From: Bacteroidota bacterium
GTDB lineage: Bacteria; Bacteroidota; Rhodothermia; Rhodothermales; Rubricoccaceae
Direction: 5' to 3'
DNA: 55,905 nt
NCBI GenBank assembly: GCA_039821555.1
Contig: JBCBNX010000020.1
Location: 7,566-63,470 of the forward strand
The notes under the pieces are model-generated. The model was not told where the DNA came from. It saw nothing but the letters and a program-made list of their open reading frames with translations, and did not search any database. This document shows positions 9,300 to 17,501 of this stretch, one piece after another. The translations under genes and the position numbers were made by a program. Every line of letters starts with the position of its first letter. Position 1 is the stretch's first letter.

Positions 9300-9769
9300 G
9301 CAAGACGCGTAAGGGTAAGGGGACCAAGCTGATGCTCGTCACCGACGGCGAAGGGCTGCCGATTGGCCTGCTCGTCGAGAGCGCGCAGAAAAGCGAGGTG
9401 CGCTTGGCCGAAGAGACCCTGGCGACGGTGCGAGTGGCGCGCGCCCGTGGTCGAGCCCGCACACGCCCAGATCGGCTCACCTGTGACCGTGGCTATGATA
9501 GCCGGGCCTTCCGACGCTACCTCACGCGGCGGGGCATCCGGCACGCGATCCCGACGAGGCGGCGTCCGAAGAGGTGGAAGGCGCGGCGTGGGCGTCCCCC
9601 CGAGTGTGACGCAAGCGCGTATCGGCAGCGCTGGAAGGTGGAGCGCACGTTCGCGTGGCTGTTCAACTACCGGCGGGTGGTGGTGCGGTGGGAGCGTCAT
9701 GTGGGGGTGTATCGCGGGTTCGTGCTCTTTGCGCTGAGCCTGCTCTGCCTCAACCGACTTCTGCAATAG
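9282..9769 (+). CDS. IS5-family transposase, second reading frame (C-terminal catalytic part, reached by -1 frameshift)
   Basis: This frame has no good start of its own before ATG 9332, and useful homology begins upstream of that codon (KKGGRCVGKTRKGKGTK), which supports expression by frameshifting. It carries the second aspartate in CDRGYDS and the glutamate in VERTFAWLFNYRR, completing the DDE triad, followed by the usual VxRWERxxxVYRGF tail. The stop codon lies 4 bp inside the right end of the element. Many IS5-family members are organised this way, so a programmed shift is more likely than a damaged gene. Confidence 0.85.
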
Positions 9770-9804
9770 CTTCTAGGAGAGTACCTCACCAAACGGCTCT
9801 TCCT

Positions 9805-11805
9805 ATGCTTCGCGTCGTCGCCTTTCTCCTGACGCCTCTTCTTCTGCTGCTCGGGCTCGCTCCCGGACTCGCAGCACAGACTTTCACCAACGCTAACGAC
9901 CTCGTCCCTGACAACAACGTGTTTTCCACCTTCGGGGCCACCATCGCCGACCTGGATGGGGACGGGCGGGCGGATCTCGTAGGGCAGGGGGGGTGGCTGC
10001 TGCAGCGGGATGAGGGGTTCGAGTTCAGGTCGTTCGGGACCGTCTTCCCCATAGGAGCCCTCGTTGGGGATGTGGACGACGATGGGCGGGCTGACCTCTT
10101 TCTCATGGAAGCGTTTGACCCCAACTTCTACCAGTATCAGCCTGCCCGTGAGCGCTTGACGCTGTTTGAGGGGCGAAACGGAATCAGCTTCAGGAATACG
10201 GGGATTGACCTCAACAGCAACTTTCTCACGCAAGGGTCCGTGCTGTTCGACTACAACCAGGATGGCAGCCTCGACCTTCTGCTGGGCAACGATCTCGACT
10301 TCGATCTGCTGTACCGAGGAAATGGGGCCGGGCGCTTCGACTTCATCCAAGCCGGGGTCCCCGTGCTCGAACGGGGGACCTACGGCATGGCCGCCGCCGA
10401 CTACGACCGGGACGGCGACAGCGATATCTACATCGGCCTGTGTTTGGGCATCACGGAAAACCTCCTCTACCGCAACGACGGGGGCGCCTTCGAGGAGGCA
10501 TCGGTGGCCGTGGGGGTGGCGGACGAGCGCCCGAGCTGGGGCGTCGCCTGGCTCGACTTCGATAACGACGGTTGGCAAGACCTCTTCGTCGCCAATATGC
10601 CGAGCGAAGGTCTCTCGGGAAAGAATCGCCTCTATCGCAATGAGCGGGACGGAACCTTCACCGACGTAGCGGAAGCCGCCAGCGTCGACGGTCCGAGCAC
10701 CGATTCGGGATGGAACGTGTCGGTGGCGGACTTCGACAACGACGGCTGGCAAGACCTCTTCGTCGCCAACAGCCCAGGCGTCTCCCGCCTCTATCGCAAC
10801 AACAGCGACGGCACCTTCACCGACGTCACGGGTGGAGCCAACCTTTCCGACATCACGACTACCCCCGCGGCCGCAGGCGATGTCAACGGGGATGGTTGGA
10901 TGGACCTCTACACGCCAGATTCCCGGTTCCGACTCTACCTCAACGACGGGGGCACTAACGGGTGGCTGCGCGTACGGCTGCGAGGCGTCACGTCGAACCG
11001 CGAAGGCGTTGGCGCGCGCATTGAGGTGACCGCGGGCGACCTTGCAATGGTGCGCGAGGTGCAGATCGGCGACGGCATGATGTCGCAGAGCGAGGGCCGC
11101 CTTGCGCACTTCGGCCTCGGTACGGCCTCCTCGGCGTCCGTCACGGTGCGCTGGCCGAGTGGGCAGGTGGACGTCTACGAGGGCATCGATCCGAATCAAA
11201 CGCTAACGCTCGTGGAAGGGGTCGGCGAGGACGCGCCGCCCGCTCCGTTTCGCCTCCTCACGCCGGCAGAAGAGAGCGTGGTCTCGAACCTCGACCCGGT
11301 CACGTTCGCCTGGGAGCCGTCCACGGACGAGGGCGTGGTCTACACCCTCTACCTCAGTTCAGACGATGGCCGCGACCAGGAGTTCGAAACCACGGAGCCC
11401 CAGTGGGTGCAGCCCGACCTCGCCGAAGGACGCTACCAGTGGGCCGTCACGGCGGACGATGGCTACTCGGTGCGGACCAGCCTGGGTGCGGGCAGTTTCG
11501 AGGTGGTGAGTGACGTTGCGGCCGATCCCCAACCGCAGCAGGCACACATGCAGGTCTCGGTCTGGCCCAACCCCGTGCAGGCCACGATGCGCGTCGCGTT
11601 CGGTCTGGAGGCGCCCGGGCAGGTGGCGCTGGACGTGTACGACCTGCTCGGGCGGCGTGTCGCAGGCACGACGCTCGGGTGGCAGGCGGCTGGGGCGCAC
11701 GAAACCTCACTCAGCATGGAGCGCCACCCAGCCGGGAGCTACGTCGTGCGTCTCACCCGGGAGGGACAGTCTCCGCAGTTCGCTCGGTTTGTGCTTTCGG
11801 ACTGA
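9805..11805 (+). CDS. Secreted FG-GAP/VCBS repeat protein with ASPIC/UnbV domain and T9SS sorting domain
   Basis: A 666-residue exported protein. The signal peptide (residues 1-25, ending GLAAQ) fixed the start at 9805. At least five calcium-binding-like FG-GAP repeats follow (DLDGDGRADL, DVDDDGRADLF, DYNQDGSLDLL, DYDRDGDSDIY, DFDNDGWQDLF twice), forming a predicted beta-propeller. An ASPIC/UnbV domain lies at about 385-468 (GVGARIEV, HFGLG, VRWPSGQ), then a fibronectin-like domain, then a T9SS sorting domain from about 583 (VWPNP, VYDLLGRRV, GSYVVRLT). The role is probably surface binding or adhesion; no enzyme activity is implied. The start is 32 bp after the insertion sequence, so its promoter may lie in or have been altered by the IS. 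It ends 4 bp from the convergent thrS gene. Confidence 0.88.
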   Translation: MLRVVAFLLTPLLLLLGLAPGLAAQTFTNANDLVPDNNVFSTFGATIADLDGDGRADLVGQGGWLLQRDEGFEFRSFGTVFPIGALVGDVDDDGRADLFLMEAFDPNFYQYQPARERLTLFEGRNGISFRNTGIDLNSNFLTQGSVLFDYNQDGSLDLLLGNDLDFDLLYRGNGAGRFDFIQAGVPVLERGTYGMAAADYDRDGDSDIYIGLCLGITENLLYRNDGGAFEEASVAVGVADERPSWGVAWLDFDNDGWQDLFVANMPSEGLSGKNRLYRNERDGTFTDVAEAASVDGPSTDSGWNVSVADFDNDGWQDLFVANSPGVSRLYRNNSDGTFTDVTGGANLSDITTTPAAAGDVNGDGWMDLYTPDSRFRLYLNDGGTNGWLRVRLRGVTSNREGVGARIEVTAGDLAMVREVQIGDGMMSQSEGRLAHFGLGTASSASVTVRWPSGQVDVYEGIDPNQTLTLVEGVGEDAPPAPFRLLTPAEESVVSNLDPVTFAWEPSTDEGVVYTLYLSSDDGRDQEFETTEPQWVQPDLAEGRYQWAVTADDGYSVRTSLGAGSFEVVSDVAADPQPQQAHMQVSVWPNPVQATMRVAFGLEAPGQVALDVYDLLGRRVAGTTLGWQAAGAHETSLSMERHPAGSYVVRLTREGQSPQFARFVLSD

Positions 11806-11809
11806 GCGC

Positions 11810-13798
11810 CTACGCGCGGCCTAGCTGCTCGGCGACTTCCTGCTGGAGCGCGGCGATGAACTCGGCGGTCGGCACGGCTCCGCGGTCGCCCTCGGCCTGG
11901 CGGCGGACGGCGACGGTCCCCGCCTCGACCTCCTTGCCGCCGACGACGAGCATGTAGGGTACCTTCTCGACTTCGGCGTCGCGGATCTTGCGGCCGACTT
12001 TCTCGCTGCGCAGGTCGGTCTCCACCCGGAAGCCAGCGGCGCGGACGGCCGAAGCAACCTCACGAGCGTAGTCGCTGAAGGCGTCGCTGACGGGGAGCAC
12101 CTTCACCTGCACGGGCGCGAGCCACACGGGGAAGTGCCCGCCGCAGTGCTCGATGAGCACACCAATGAAGCGCTCCAGGCTGCCGAACGGCGCACGGTGG
12201 ATCATCACCGGCCGCTTGCGGGTGTCGTCCGCGTCGATGTAGGTCAGGTCGAAGCGCTCGGGGAGGTTGTAGTCCACCTGGATGGTGCCGAGCTGCCAGG
12301 GGCGGCCGAGGGCGTCCTTGACCATGAAGTCGAGCTTCGGCCCGTAGAACGCGGCCTCGCCCTCCTCCTCGATCGTCTCCAAGCCCATCTCGGCCGCGGC
12401 CTCGCGGATCGACTGCTCGGCCGAGTCCCACAGCGCGGCCTCGCCGATGTACTTGTCCGTGTTCTCGGGGTCACGGAGCGACACCTGCGCCGTGAAGGTG
12501 TCGAACGTGAGCGCGCGGAGCACGGTCAGGGTGAGGTCGATGACGTTCTTGAACTCGTCCTTGACCTGGTCGGGCGTGCAGAAGAGGTGGCCGTCGTCCT
12601 GCGTGAAGCCGCGCACGCGGGTGAGGCCGCCGAGCTCGCCGGACTGCTCGTAGCGGTAGACGGTCCCGAACTCGGCGTAGCGGATCGGGAGCTCGCGGTA
12701 GGAGTGCGGCTGCCGGTCGTAGATCTGCACGTGGTGCGGGCAGTTCATCGGCTTGAGCAGGTAGCCCTCCCGCTCGCTCTCGGGCGCGCCTTCCGCGTCG
12801 TCCTCAAACATGGGCGGGAACTGCGAGTCGGCATAGTAGGGGTAGTGCCCGCTCGTCTTGAAGAGGTCGAGCCGCCCGATGTGCGGAGTGACGACAGGCT
12901 GGTAGCCGCGCCGCGTCTGCTCCTCCTTGAGGAAGTTGGTCAGCGTCTCGCGCAGGATGGCCCCTTTCGGCAGCCAGATCGGCAGGCCGGGCCCCACCGT
13001 CTGCGAGAACATGAAGAGCCCCATCTCGCTCCCGAGCTTGCGGTGGTCCCGCTGCTCGGCGAGCGCCATCATCTCGAGGTAGGCGTCGAGTTCCTTCTGC
13101 TTCGGGAAGGTGATGCCGTAAAGGCGTGTCAGCTGCGGGCGGGAGTCGTCGCCGCGCCAGTAGGCCCCGCTCAGCTTGGTGAGCTTGATGGCCTTGATGG
13201 GCTTCGTGGACGGGATGTGCGGCCCGCGGCAGAGGTCGGTGAAGCCGCCCTGCGTGTAGAACGTGATGCTCCCGTCTTCGAGGTCTTGGAGGAGTTCGAG
13301 CTTGTACGGGTCGCCCTTCGCCTCGAAGTGGGCGATGGCGTCAGCCTTGCCGATGGGCTGGCGCTCGAACGCGTTGTTCTGCCGCGCAAGCTCCTTCATC
13401 TTCTTCTCGATGGCGGGGAAGTCTTCGGGCGTGAGCGTCGGGGTGCCCTCGACAGCGGAGAGGTCCACGTCGTAGTAGAACCCGCGCTCGATGGCGGGGC
13501 CGATGCCGAGCTGGACGCCGGGGTAGAGCGCTTCGAGCGCCTCGGCCATGAGGTGCGCCGACGAGTGCCAGAAGGCGGCTTTGCCGTCGTCGTCGCGCCA
13601 GGTGAGGATCTGCACCGTGCTGCCGTCGGGGAGCGGGCGGCTGAGGTCGCGCACCTCGCCCTCCTTCTCGCCGGGTAGCGTGACCTTGACGGCGAGCGCG
13701 TTGCGGGCGAGGCCCGCCGAGATATCCTGGGCGAGGTCCAGGCCGGTGGCATTCGCGGGGAGGTCGCGGACGGAGCCGTCGGGGAGGTGGATCTGCAT
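11810..13798 (-). CDS. thrS: Threonyl-tRNA synthetase
   Basis: A 662-residue class II synthetase that charges tRNA-Thr. The order is standard: TGS domain (1-62), editing domain with His78/His82 (WHSSAHLM) and Cys190/His194 (CRGPH), catalytic core with the zinc ligand Cys353 in MNCPHH, motif 2 around EFGTVYRYEQ, motif 3 in HRAPFGSLERF, and a C-terminal anticodon-binding domain (VWLAPVQVKVLP). Length is normal for the family. The gene stands alone, without infC behind it. About 50 nt upstream, two identical octamers and one complementary octamer could form alternative hairpins in the leader (see the separate entry). Confidence 0.97.
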   Translation of the reverse strand: MQIHLPDGSVRDLPANATGLDLAQDISAGLARNALAVKVTLPGEKEGEVRDLSRPLPDGSTVQILTWRDDDGKAAFWHSSAHLMAEALEALYPGVQLGIGPAIERGFYYDVDLSAVEGTPTLTPEDFPAIEKKMKELARQNNAFERQPIGKADAIAHFEAKGDPYKLELLQDLEDGSITFYTQGGFTDLCRGPHIPSTKPIKAIKLTKLSGAYWRGDDSRPQLTRLYGITFPKQKELDAYLEMMALAEQRDHRKLGSEMGLFMFSQTVGPGLPIWLPKGAILRETLTNFLKEEQTRRGYQPVVTPHIGRLDLFKTSGHYPYYADSQFPPMFEDDAEGAPESEREGYLLKPMNCPHHVQIYDRQPHSYRELPIRYAEFGTVYRYEQSGELGGLTRVRGFTQDDGHLFCTPDQVKDEFKNVIDLTLTVLRALTFDTFTAQVSLRDPENTDKYIGEAALWDSAEQSIREAAAEMGLETIEEEGEAAFYGPKLDFMVKDALGRPWQLGTIQVDYNLPERFDLTYIDADDTRKRPVMIHRAPFGSLERFIGVLIEHCGGHFPVWLAPVQVKVLPVSDAFSDYAREVASAVRAAGFRVETDLRSEKVGRKIRDAEVEKVPYMLVVGGKEVEAGTVAVRRQAEGDRGAVPTAEFIAALQQEVAEQLGRA

Positions 13799-13805
13799 CG
13801 GGTGG

Positions 13806-13854
13806 CTATCGGCAGTAGGCCGTCGGCTATCGGCAAAAGGAATGGAGCCGATAG
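13806..13854 (-). promoter_or_regulatory. Candidate alternative-hairpin leader of thrS
   Basis: On the plus strand CTATCGGC occurs at 13806-13813 and again at 13827-13834, and its complement GCCGATAG at 13847-13854. In the thrS mRNA leader the 5-prime arm (from 13854-13847) can therefore pair with either of two 3-prime arms. The nearer copy would leave the start region free; the farther copy ends 8 nt before the start codon and would hide it. This geometry suits translational control, but the function is inference. Confidence 0.4.
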
Positions 13855-13998
13855 TCTACGCGCGAAGCCGCCCGCCGCGCCGCGCCGGGGGCGAAAGGCT
13901 AGCGAAAAACGAAGCAGTGGGCCGCAGAGCTGGGAGCGCCACGAGGATCTGGCTTGACGCCCCAAATCCATCGCGACATCTCCTCGACCCTCGACCCG

Positions 13999-14481
13999 CT
14001 ACCGCACCGTGATCTCCTGCCAGCCGCTGTCGGGGTCGTTGCCCTTCATATCCACGCTCGCGTAGACCCGCCACGAGAACGCCGCGTGCCGCCCTTCGAG
14101 CGTCGGTGGGAGGTGATCCGGGAGGCGGAACGTGGCCTCGAAGTCGTGGCTGGAGTTGGCGCTGAGCTGCTGCGCGCCCGCGAGCGTCTGCTCGTCGGTG
14201 TGGAGCGTCTCCGTCTTGCGTACGTCGAGGCGGTCGCGCGTGATCGCGGCGCCGGTACTGCCTGCAGGGCGACTCGTGCCACCACCCCGGTAGTCGGGAA
14301 TGTGGATCTCCTCCTGGCACTGGAGCTTGACCGTGATCTTGTTCACGTCGATGGCGTCGTCGCGGACACGCACGGTGACGGTGGCCGTGAGGGTGCCGCC
14401 ACGCTCGGCATCGTCGGCGCGGATGTCCACGTCGGCCCAACTGCCGGTGAGGTTTTTCTTGAGCGAGGAGAAGAAGCCCAT
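13999..14481 (-). CDS. Spo0M/arrestin-like protein
   Basis: A 160-residue cytosolic protein with no signal peptide. It opens with MGFFSSLKKNLTGSWADV and shows strand-rich arrestin-like sequence (GGTLTATVTVRV, ITVKLQC, FEATFRLPDHLPPT, FSWRVYASVD). This resembles the sporulation-control protein Spo0M and related arrestin-fold proteins in non-sporulating bacteria. In those it is thought to be a scaffold linked to the cell surface or division rather than a sporulation factor. The start at 14481 was chosen over an upstream ATG at 14529 because the conserved MGFFxxLKK opening begins there. The family call is moderate. Confidence 0.65.
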   Translation of the reverse strand: MGFFSSLKKNLTGSWADVDIRADDAERGGTLTATVTVRVRDDAIDVNKITVKLQCQEEIHIPDYRGGGTSRPAGSTGAAITRDRLDVRKTETLHTDEQTLAGAQQLSANSSHDFEATFRLPDHLPPTLEGRHAAFSWRVYASVDMKGNDPDSGWQEITVR

Positions 14482-14606
14482 GGGTCGAGCAGGTTGGTGG
14501 GAGAGAACGCTACCCCAGGACGCGCACAACGCCGCGACGAGGGCGCATCCGCTACATCCTGGATACGGGGCTACCTTTGCCCGTCCTTTCAGCGCTTTCT
14601 CTGCTC

Positions 14607-15221
14607 ATGTTTCTGACCTTCGAAGGCCTCGACGGCTCTGGCAAGTCGACGCAGGTGCGTCTGCTCGACGCGCACCTCCGCAGCCAGGGTCGCCACACGC
14701 TGCGCGTCCGCGAGCCGGGCGGCACCGAGATTTCCGAGCATATCCGCACGCTGCTCCTCGATCCCGCGCTCGACATCGTGCCGTTCGCCGAGCTGCTGCT
14801 GTTCTCGGCAGCGCGGGCGCAGCTCGTCGCGCAGAAGATCCGCCCCGCTCTCGCCGACGGCACTATCGTCCTCGCCGACCGCTTCTTCGACTCGACGTTC
14901 GCCTACCAGGGCGCTGGGCGCGATGTGGCGGACCTTGGCTGGCTGCGCGGCTTCCAAGAGCGCGTCACAGGCGGGCTGCTGCCGGACCGCACCTACTACT
15001 TCGACGCCCCGCTCGACGTCCTCGCTGAGCGGCGAAACGACCGCGAGCCGGACCGCATGGAAGGCTCCGACGACGCGTTCTTCGGACGCGTGCGCACAGC
15101 CTACCTTGCCCTTGCCGAGGCCGAGCCGGACCGCATCTGCGTCCTCGACGCCACGCAGCCCATCGAGACGCTGCACGCGGAGGTCCTTGCCGACCTGAAC
15201 ACGCTCGTAGCCACGCGCTAG
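14607..15221 (+). CDS. tmk: Thymidylate kinase
   Basis: A 204-residue kinase that phosphorylates dTMP to dTDP with ATP for DNA synthesis. The P-loop GLDGSGKST is at residues 7-15, the REPGGT motif at about 37-42, the DRFFDSTFAYQG motif binds dTMP, and a short lid follows. Length is typical. The start at 14607 (MFLTFEGLDG) matches the family; an ATG at 14577 would add ten residues before it. It is divergent from the Spo0M-like gene and precedes the fur-family gene by 58 bp on the same strand. Confidence 0.95.
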   Translation: MFLTFEGLDGSGKSTQVRLLDAHLRSQGRHTLRVREPGGTEISEHIRTLLLDPALDIVPFAELLLFSAARAQLVAQKIRPALADGTIVLADRFFDSTFAYQGAGRDVADLGWLRGFQERVTGGLLPDRTYYFDAPLDVLAERRNDREPDRMEGSDDAFFGRVRTAYLALAEAEPDRICVLDATQPIETLHAEVLADLNTLVATR

Positions 15222-15279
15222 CCTCGGAACCGTATTGACCCCGTCTGGTTGAGCTTCGACCTCGGATCCCCTTGCTGCC

Positions 15280-15795
15280 ATGTCGACCTCCACGCCGCCC
15301 CTGCCGGGGCTCAAGCCCGCGTCCGCCCAGACCCAGATCGAGGAGGTACGTCGCCTCTTCAGCGTCTACCTCAAGGAGAACGGGCAGCGGCATACCGCCG
15401 AGCGCTTCGCCGTCCTCGACGAGATCTACGCCGAGGCCGGGCATTTCGACGCCGACGAACTGTTCGTCCGCCTCTCACAGCGGGACATCCGCGTCAGCCG
15501 CGCCACGGTCTACAACACGCTCGAACTGCTCCTCGACTCCGACCTCGTGGTGAAGCATCAGTTCGGCCGCGCGCAGGCGAAGTACGAGCGCGCCTACGCC
15601 TACTGGCAGCACGACCATCTCATCTGCGTCGACTGCGGCGAGGTGCTGGAGTTCTGCGACCCGCGCCTCCACAGCATCAAGGAGACGATGGCGGAAATCT
15701 TCCAGTTCGACATCACGCACCACGCGCTGCACATGTACGGCCACTGCCAGCGCGAGACGTGCGAGCACCGGAAGGACGAGCAGGCCGAGGCGTGA
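15280..15795 (+). CDS. Fur-family metal-responsive transcriptional regulator
   Basis: A 171-residue Fur-superfamily repressor. The winged helix contains the recognition helix VSRATVYNTLELLL, and the dimerisation domain has HDHLICVDCGEVLEF and the second cysteine pair in CQRETC, so a structural zinc site of two CxxC-type pairs is present. These features fit Fur or PerR; the residues that separate Fur, PerR and Zur cannot be judged safely by eye. It binds DNA in the cytoplasm, probably in response to iron or peroxide. No obvious target operator is visible next to its own start. Confidence 0.88.
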   Translation: MSTSTPPLPGLKPASAQTQIEEVRRLFSVYLKENGQRHTAERFAVLDEIYAEAGHFDADELFVRLSQRDIRVSRATVYNTLELLLDSDLVVKHQFGRAQAKYERAYAYWQHDHLICVDCGEVLEFCDPRLHSIKETMAEIFQFDITHHALHMYGHCQRETCEHRKDEQAEA

Positions 15796-15821
15796 CTAAG
15801 GCGCATGCCTCGCCGTGTGAC

Positions 15822-15927
15822 ACTCCCCCCGTTCTCATCGTCTCCCTTCGGTCGCTCTTCGAACTGTCCCCCTCACGGGTGAGGGGGACAGCTTGTGCGC
15901 CGTCGCAGGCGTACAAGCGGGGGGAGT
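15822..15927. repeat. Nested palindromic intergenic element between convergent genes
   Basis: An inner perfect hairpin has 12-bp arms CTGTCCCCCTCA (15864-15875) and TGAGGGGGACAG (15880-15891) with a 4-nt loop. An outer pair of arms, ACTCCCCCCG (15822-15831) and CGGGGGGAGT (15918-15927), surrounds it. The element lies between the convergent stops of the fur-family gene and der, so it can act as a bidirectional terminator. The nested layout is also that of a small dispersed palindromic repeat. Confidence 0.7.
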
Positions 15928-15939
15928 CGTGCGGAGCAA

Positions 15940-17244
15940 CTACTTCCGCTTGAACGACAGCGTCAGCGGGACGCCCTGGAACCCGAACGACGCGCGGAGG
16001 CGGTTCTCTAGGTAGCGCGCGTAGTCCTCCTTGATGCCCTTCGGGTCGTTGCAGAAGAACGCGAACACGGGCGGCTCGGCGCGGACCTGGCTGGCGTACT
16101 TGATCTTGACGTAGTTGCCCTTGTGGCTCGGCGGGTGGTGCGCGTTGATCGCGGCGGCGACCGCCTCGTTGAGCGGGGCGGTCGGGATGCGCTTCGAGCG
16201 CTCATCGTAGACGCGGAGCGCTGTTTCGAGGACGCGGTGGGCGCGCTGGCCGGTGTAGGCCGAGATGAACAGGACCGGGACGTAGTCGAAGAGCCCGAGG
16301 CGCTCGTGGATGGCGGCGGCGTAGTTGCGCGCCGTGTTCGTCTCCTTGTCCTCGACGAGGTCCCATTTGTTGACCGCGATCACGAGGCCCTTCTTCATAC
16401 GCTCGGCCTGCTGGAGCACGCGCGCGTCCTGCGCCTCCAGCCCGTCCACGGCGTCGATAAGCAGCACGGCCACGTCGCAGCGCTGGATGGCGCGCTCGGT
16501 GCGGAGGGTGCTATAGAACTCGACGTTCTCGCGCACGCGGGCCTTGCGGCGCAGGCCGGCCGTGTCCACGAGCACGACCTCGCGGCCGTGGAAGTCCATC
16601 CGCGCGTCGACGGCGTCGCGGGTAGTCCCGGCGATCTCGGTGACGATGGAGCGCTGCGCGCCGAGCAACTGGTTCGTCAGCGACGACTTCCCGACGTTGG
16701 GCCGCCCGATGAAGGCGACGTACGGCGCGTCGTCCTCGGGCTCGGGCTCGTCTTCGGGAAGCGCTGCCACGAGATCGTCGAGCAGTTCGCCGGTGCCGGA
16801 GCCGTTGATTGCGCTCACCGGGTAGACCTCGCCGAGGCCGAGGCGGTAGAACTCATGCACGTCCATGCGGCGGCGGTCGTTGTCGGCCTTGTTCGCGACC
16901 ACAAAGACCGGCTTCTCAGTGCGGCGCAGCACGTCCGCCATCTCCGCGTCGAGATCGGTGATGCCGACCGTCGTGTCCAGGACAAACAGGATCGCGTCGG
17001 CCTCCTCCAGGGACAGCAGCACCTGCTCGCGGATCGCGGCCTCGAAGCGGTCGTCAGAGCGCGCCACGAAGCCGCCCGTGTCCGTGAGATCGAAGGTGCG
17101 GCCGTTCCACTCGACGTCGCCGTAGACGCGGTCGCGCGTCACGCCGGGCTCGTCGTGCGTGATGGCATGGCGCTCCTCAGTGAAGCGGTTGAAGAGCGTC
17201 GATTTGCCCACGTTGGGGCGACCGACGATGGCGACGAGGGCCAT
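15940..17244 (-). CDS. der: Ribosome biogenesis GTPase Der (EngA)
   Basis: A 434-residue protein with two consecutive GTPase domains and a C-terminal KH-like domain, needed for maturation of the 50S ribosomal subunit. The first P-loop GRPNVGKST is at 8-16, with DTGG (G3) and NKAD (G4); the second P-loop GRPNVGKSS is near residue 180, with DTAG and NKWD. The tail (NYVKIKYASQ, then FFCNDPKGI) is typical of Der. Length is normal. The start at 17244 is the first in-frame Met before the P-loop. Confidence 0.96.
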   Translation of the reverse strand: MALVAIVGRPNVGKSTLFNRFTEERHAITHDEPGVTRDRVYGDVEWNGRTFDLTDTGGFVARSDDRFEAAIREQVLLSLEEADAILFVLDTTVGITDLDAEMADVLRRTEKPVFVVANKADNDRRRMDVHEFYRLGLGEVYPVSAINGSGTGELLDDLVAALPEDEPEPEDDAPYVAFIGRPNVGKSSLTNQLLGAQRSIVTEIAGTTRDAVDARMDFHGREVVLVDTAGLRRKARVRENVEFYSTLRTERAIQRCDVAVLLIDAVDGLEAQDARVLQQAERMKKGLVIAVNKWDLVEDKETNTARNYAAAIHERLGLFDYVPVLFISAYTGQRAHRVLETALRVYDERSKRIPTAPLNEAVAAAINAHHPPSHKGNYVKIKYASQVRAEPPVFAFFCNDPKGIKEDYARYLENRLRASFGFQGVPLTLSFKRK

Positions 17245-17501
17245 GGGGGAAGAGGTATGGACGTGTGGACAGTGTGGACGCGTGAACGTGAGCGCGCTCT
17301 GGAAGATCGGAGCCGACGGCGAAGGGACGAAGGAAACGACGGCCTACCCAGGACAAAGGGCCGGGGACCCTCGACTAAAAACAAAGGAGTACGCCCTGTG
17401 ACACACGGATGACACCGGCTATCCTGACCTTAGAAACACGCGCGCGCGAGGTCCCCTCCAACTACCTCGTGCTGCCTCCTTCAACCCGACGCCTCCGACC
17501 C

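Larger units (their letters stand above)
8899..9773 (+). mobile_element. IS5-family insertion sequence, complete, 875 bp
   Basis: The ends are imperfect inverted repeats. The left end begins GAGGCTATTGCAAAAGT at 8899, and the right end read on the other strand begins GAAGCTATTGCAGAAGT from 9773 (two mismatches in 17). The element is flanked by TA on both sides (8897-8898 and 9774-9775), the short duplication expected of this family. It contains one transposase split over two frames. It sits between the AAA+ ATPase and the FG-GAP protein gene and may have separated genes or promoters there. Both ends and the catalytic residues are present, so it may still be active. Confidence 0.9.

Noticed and set aside
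12134..13678. A 514-residue open frame on the strand opposite thrS.
   Set aside because: It is a GC-rich shadow frame: Arg/Val/Leu/Glu/His-biased composition, no recognisable motif, and complete overlap with an unmistakable thrS.
13999..14481. Reading the Spo0M-like gene as evidence for sporulation.
   Set aside because: Spo0M/arrestin-like proteins occur in many non-sporulating bacteria, and no sporulation gene is nearby.
16123..17412. A 429-residue plus-strand frame opposite der.
   Set aside because: Der has both GTPase domains intact on the minus strand, and this frame shows only shadow composition.
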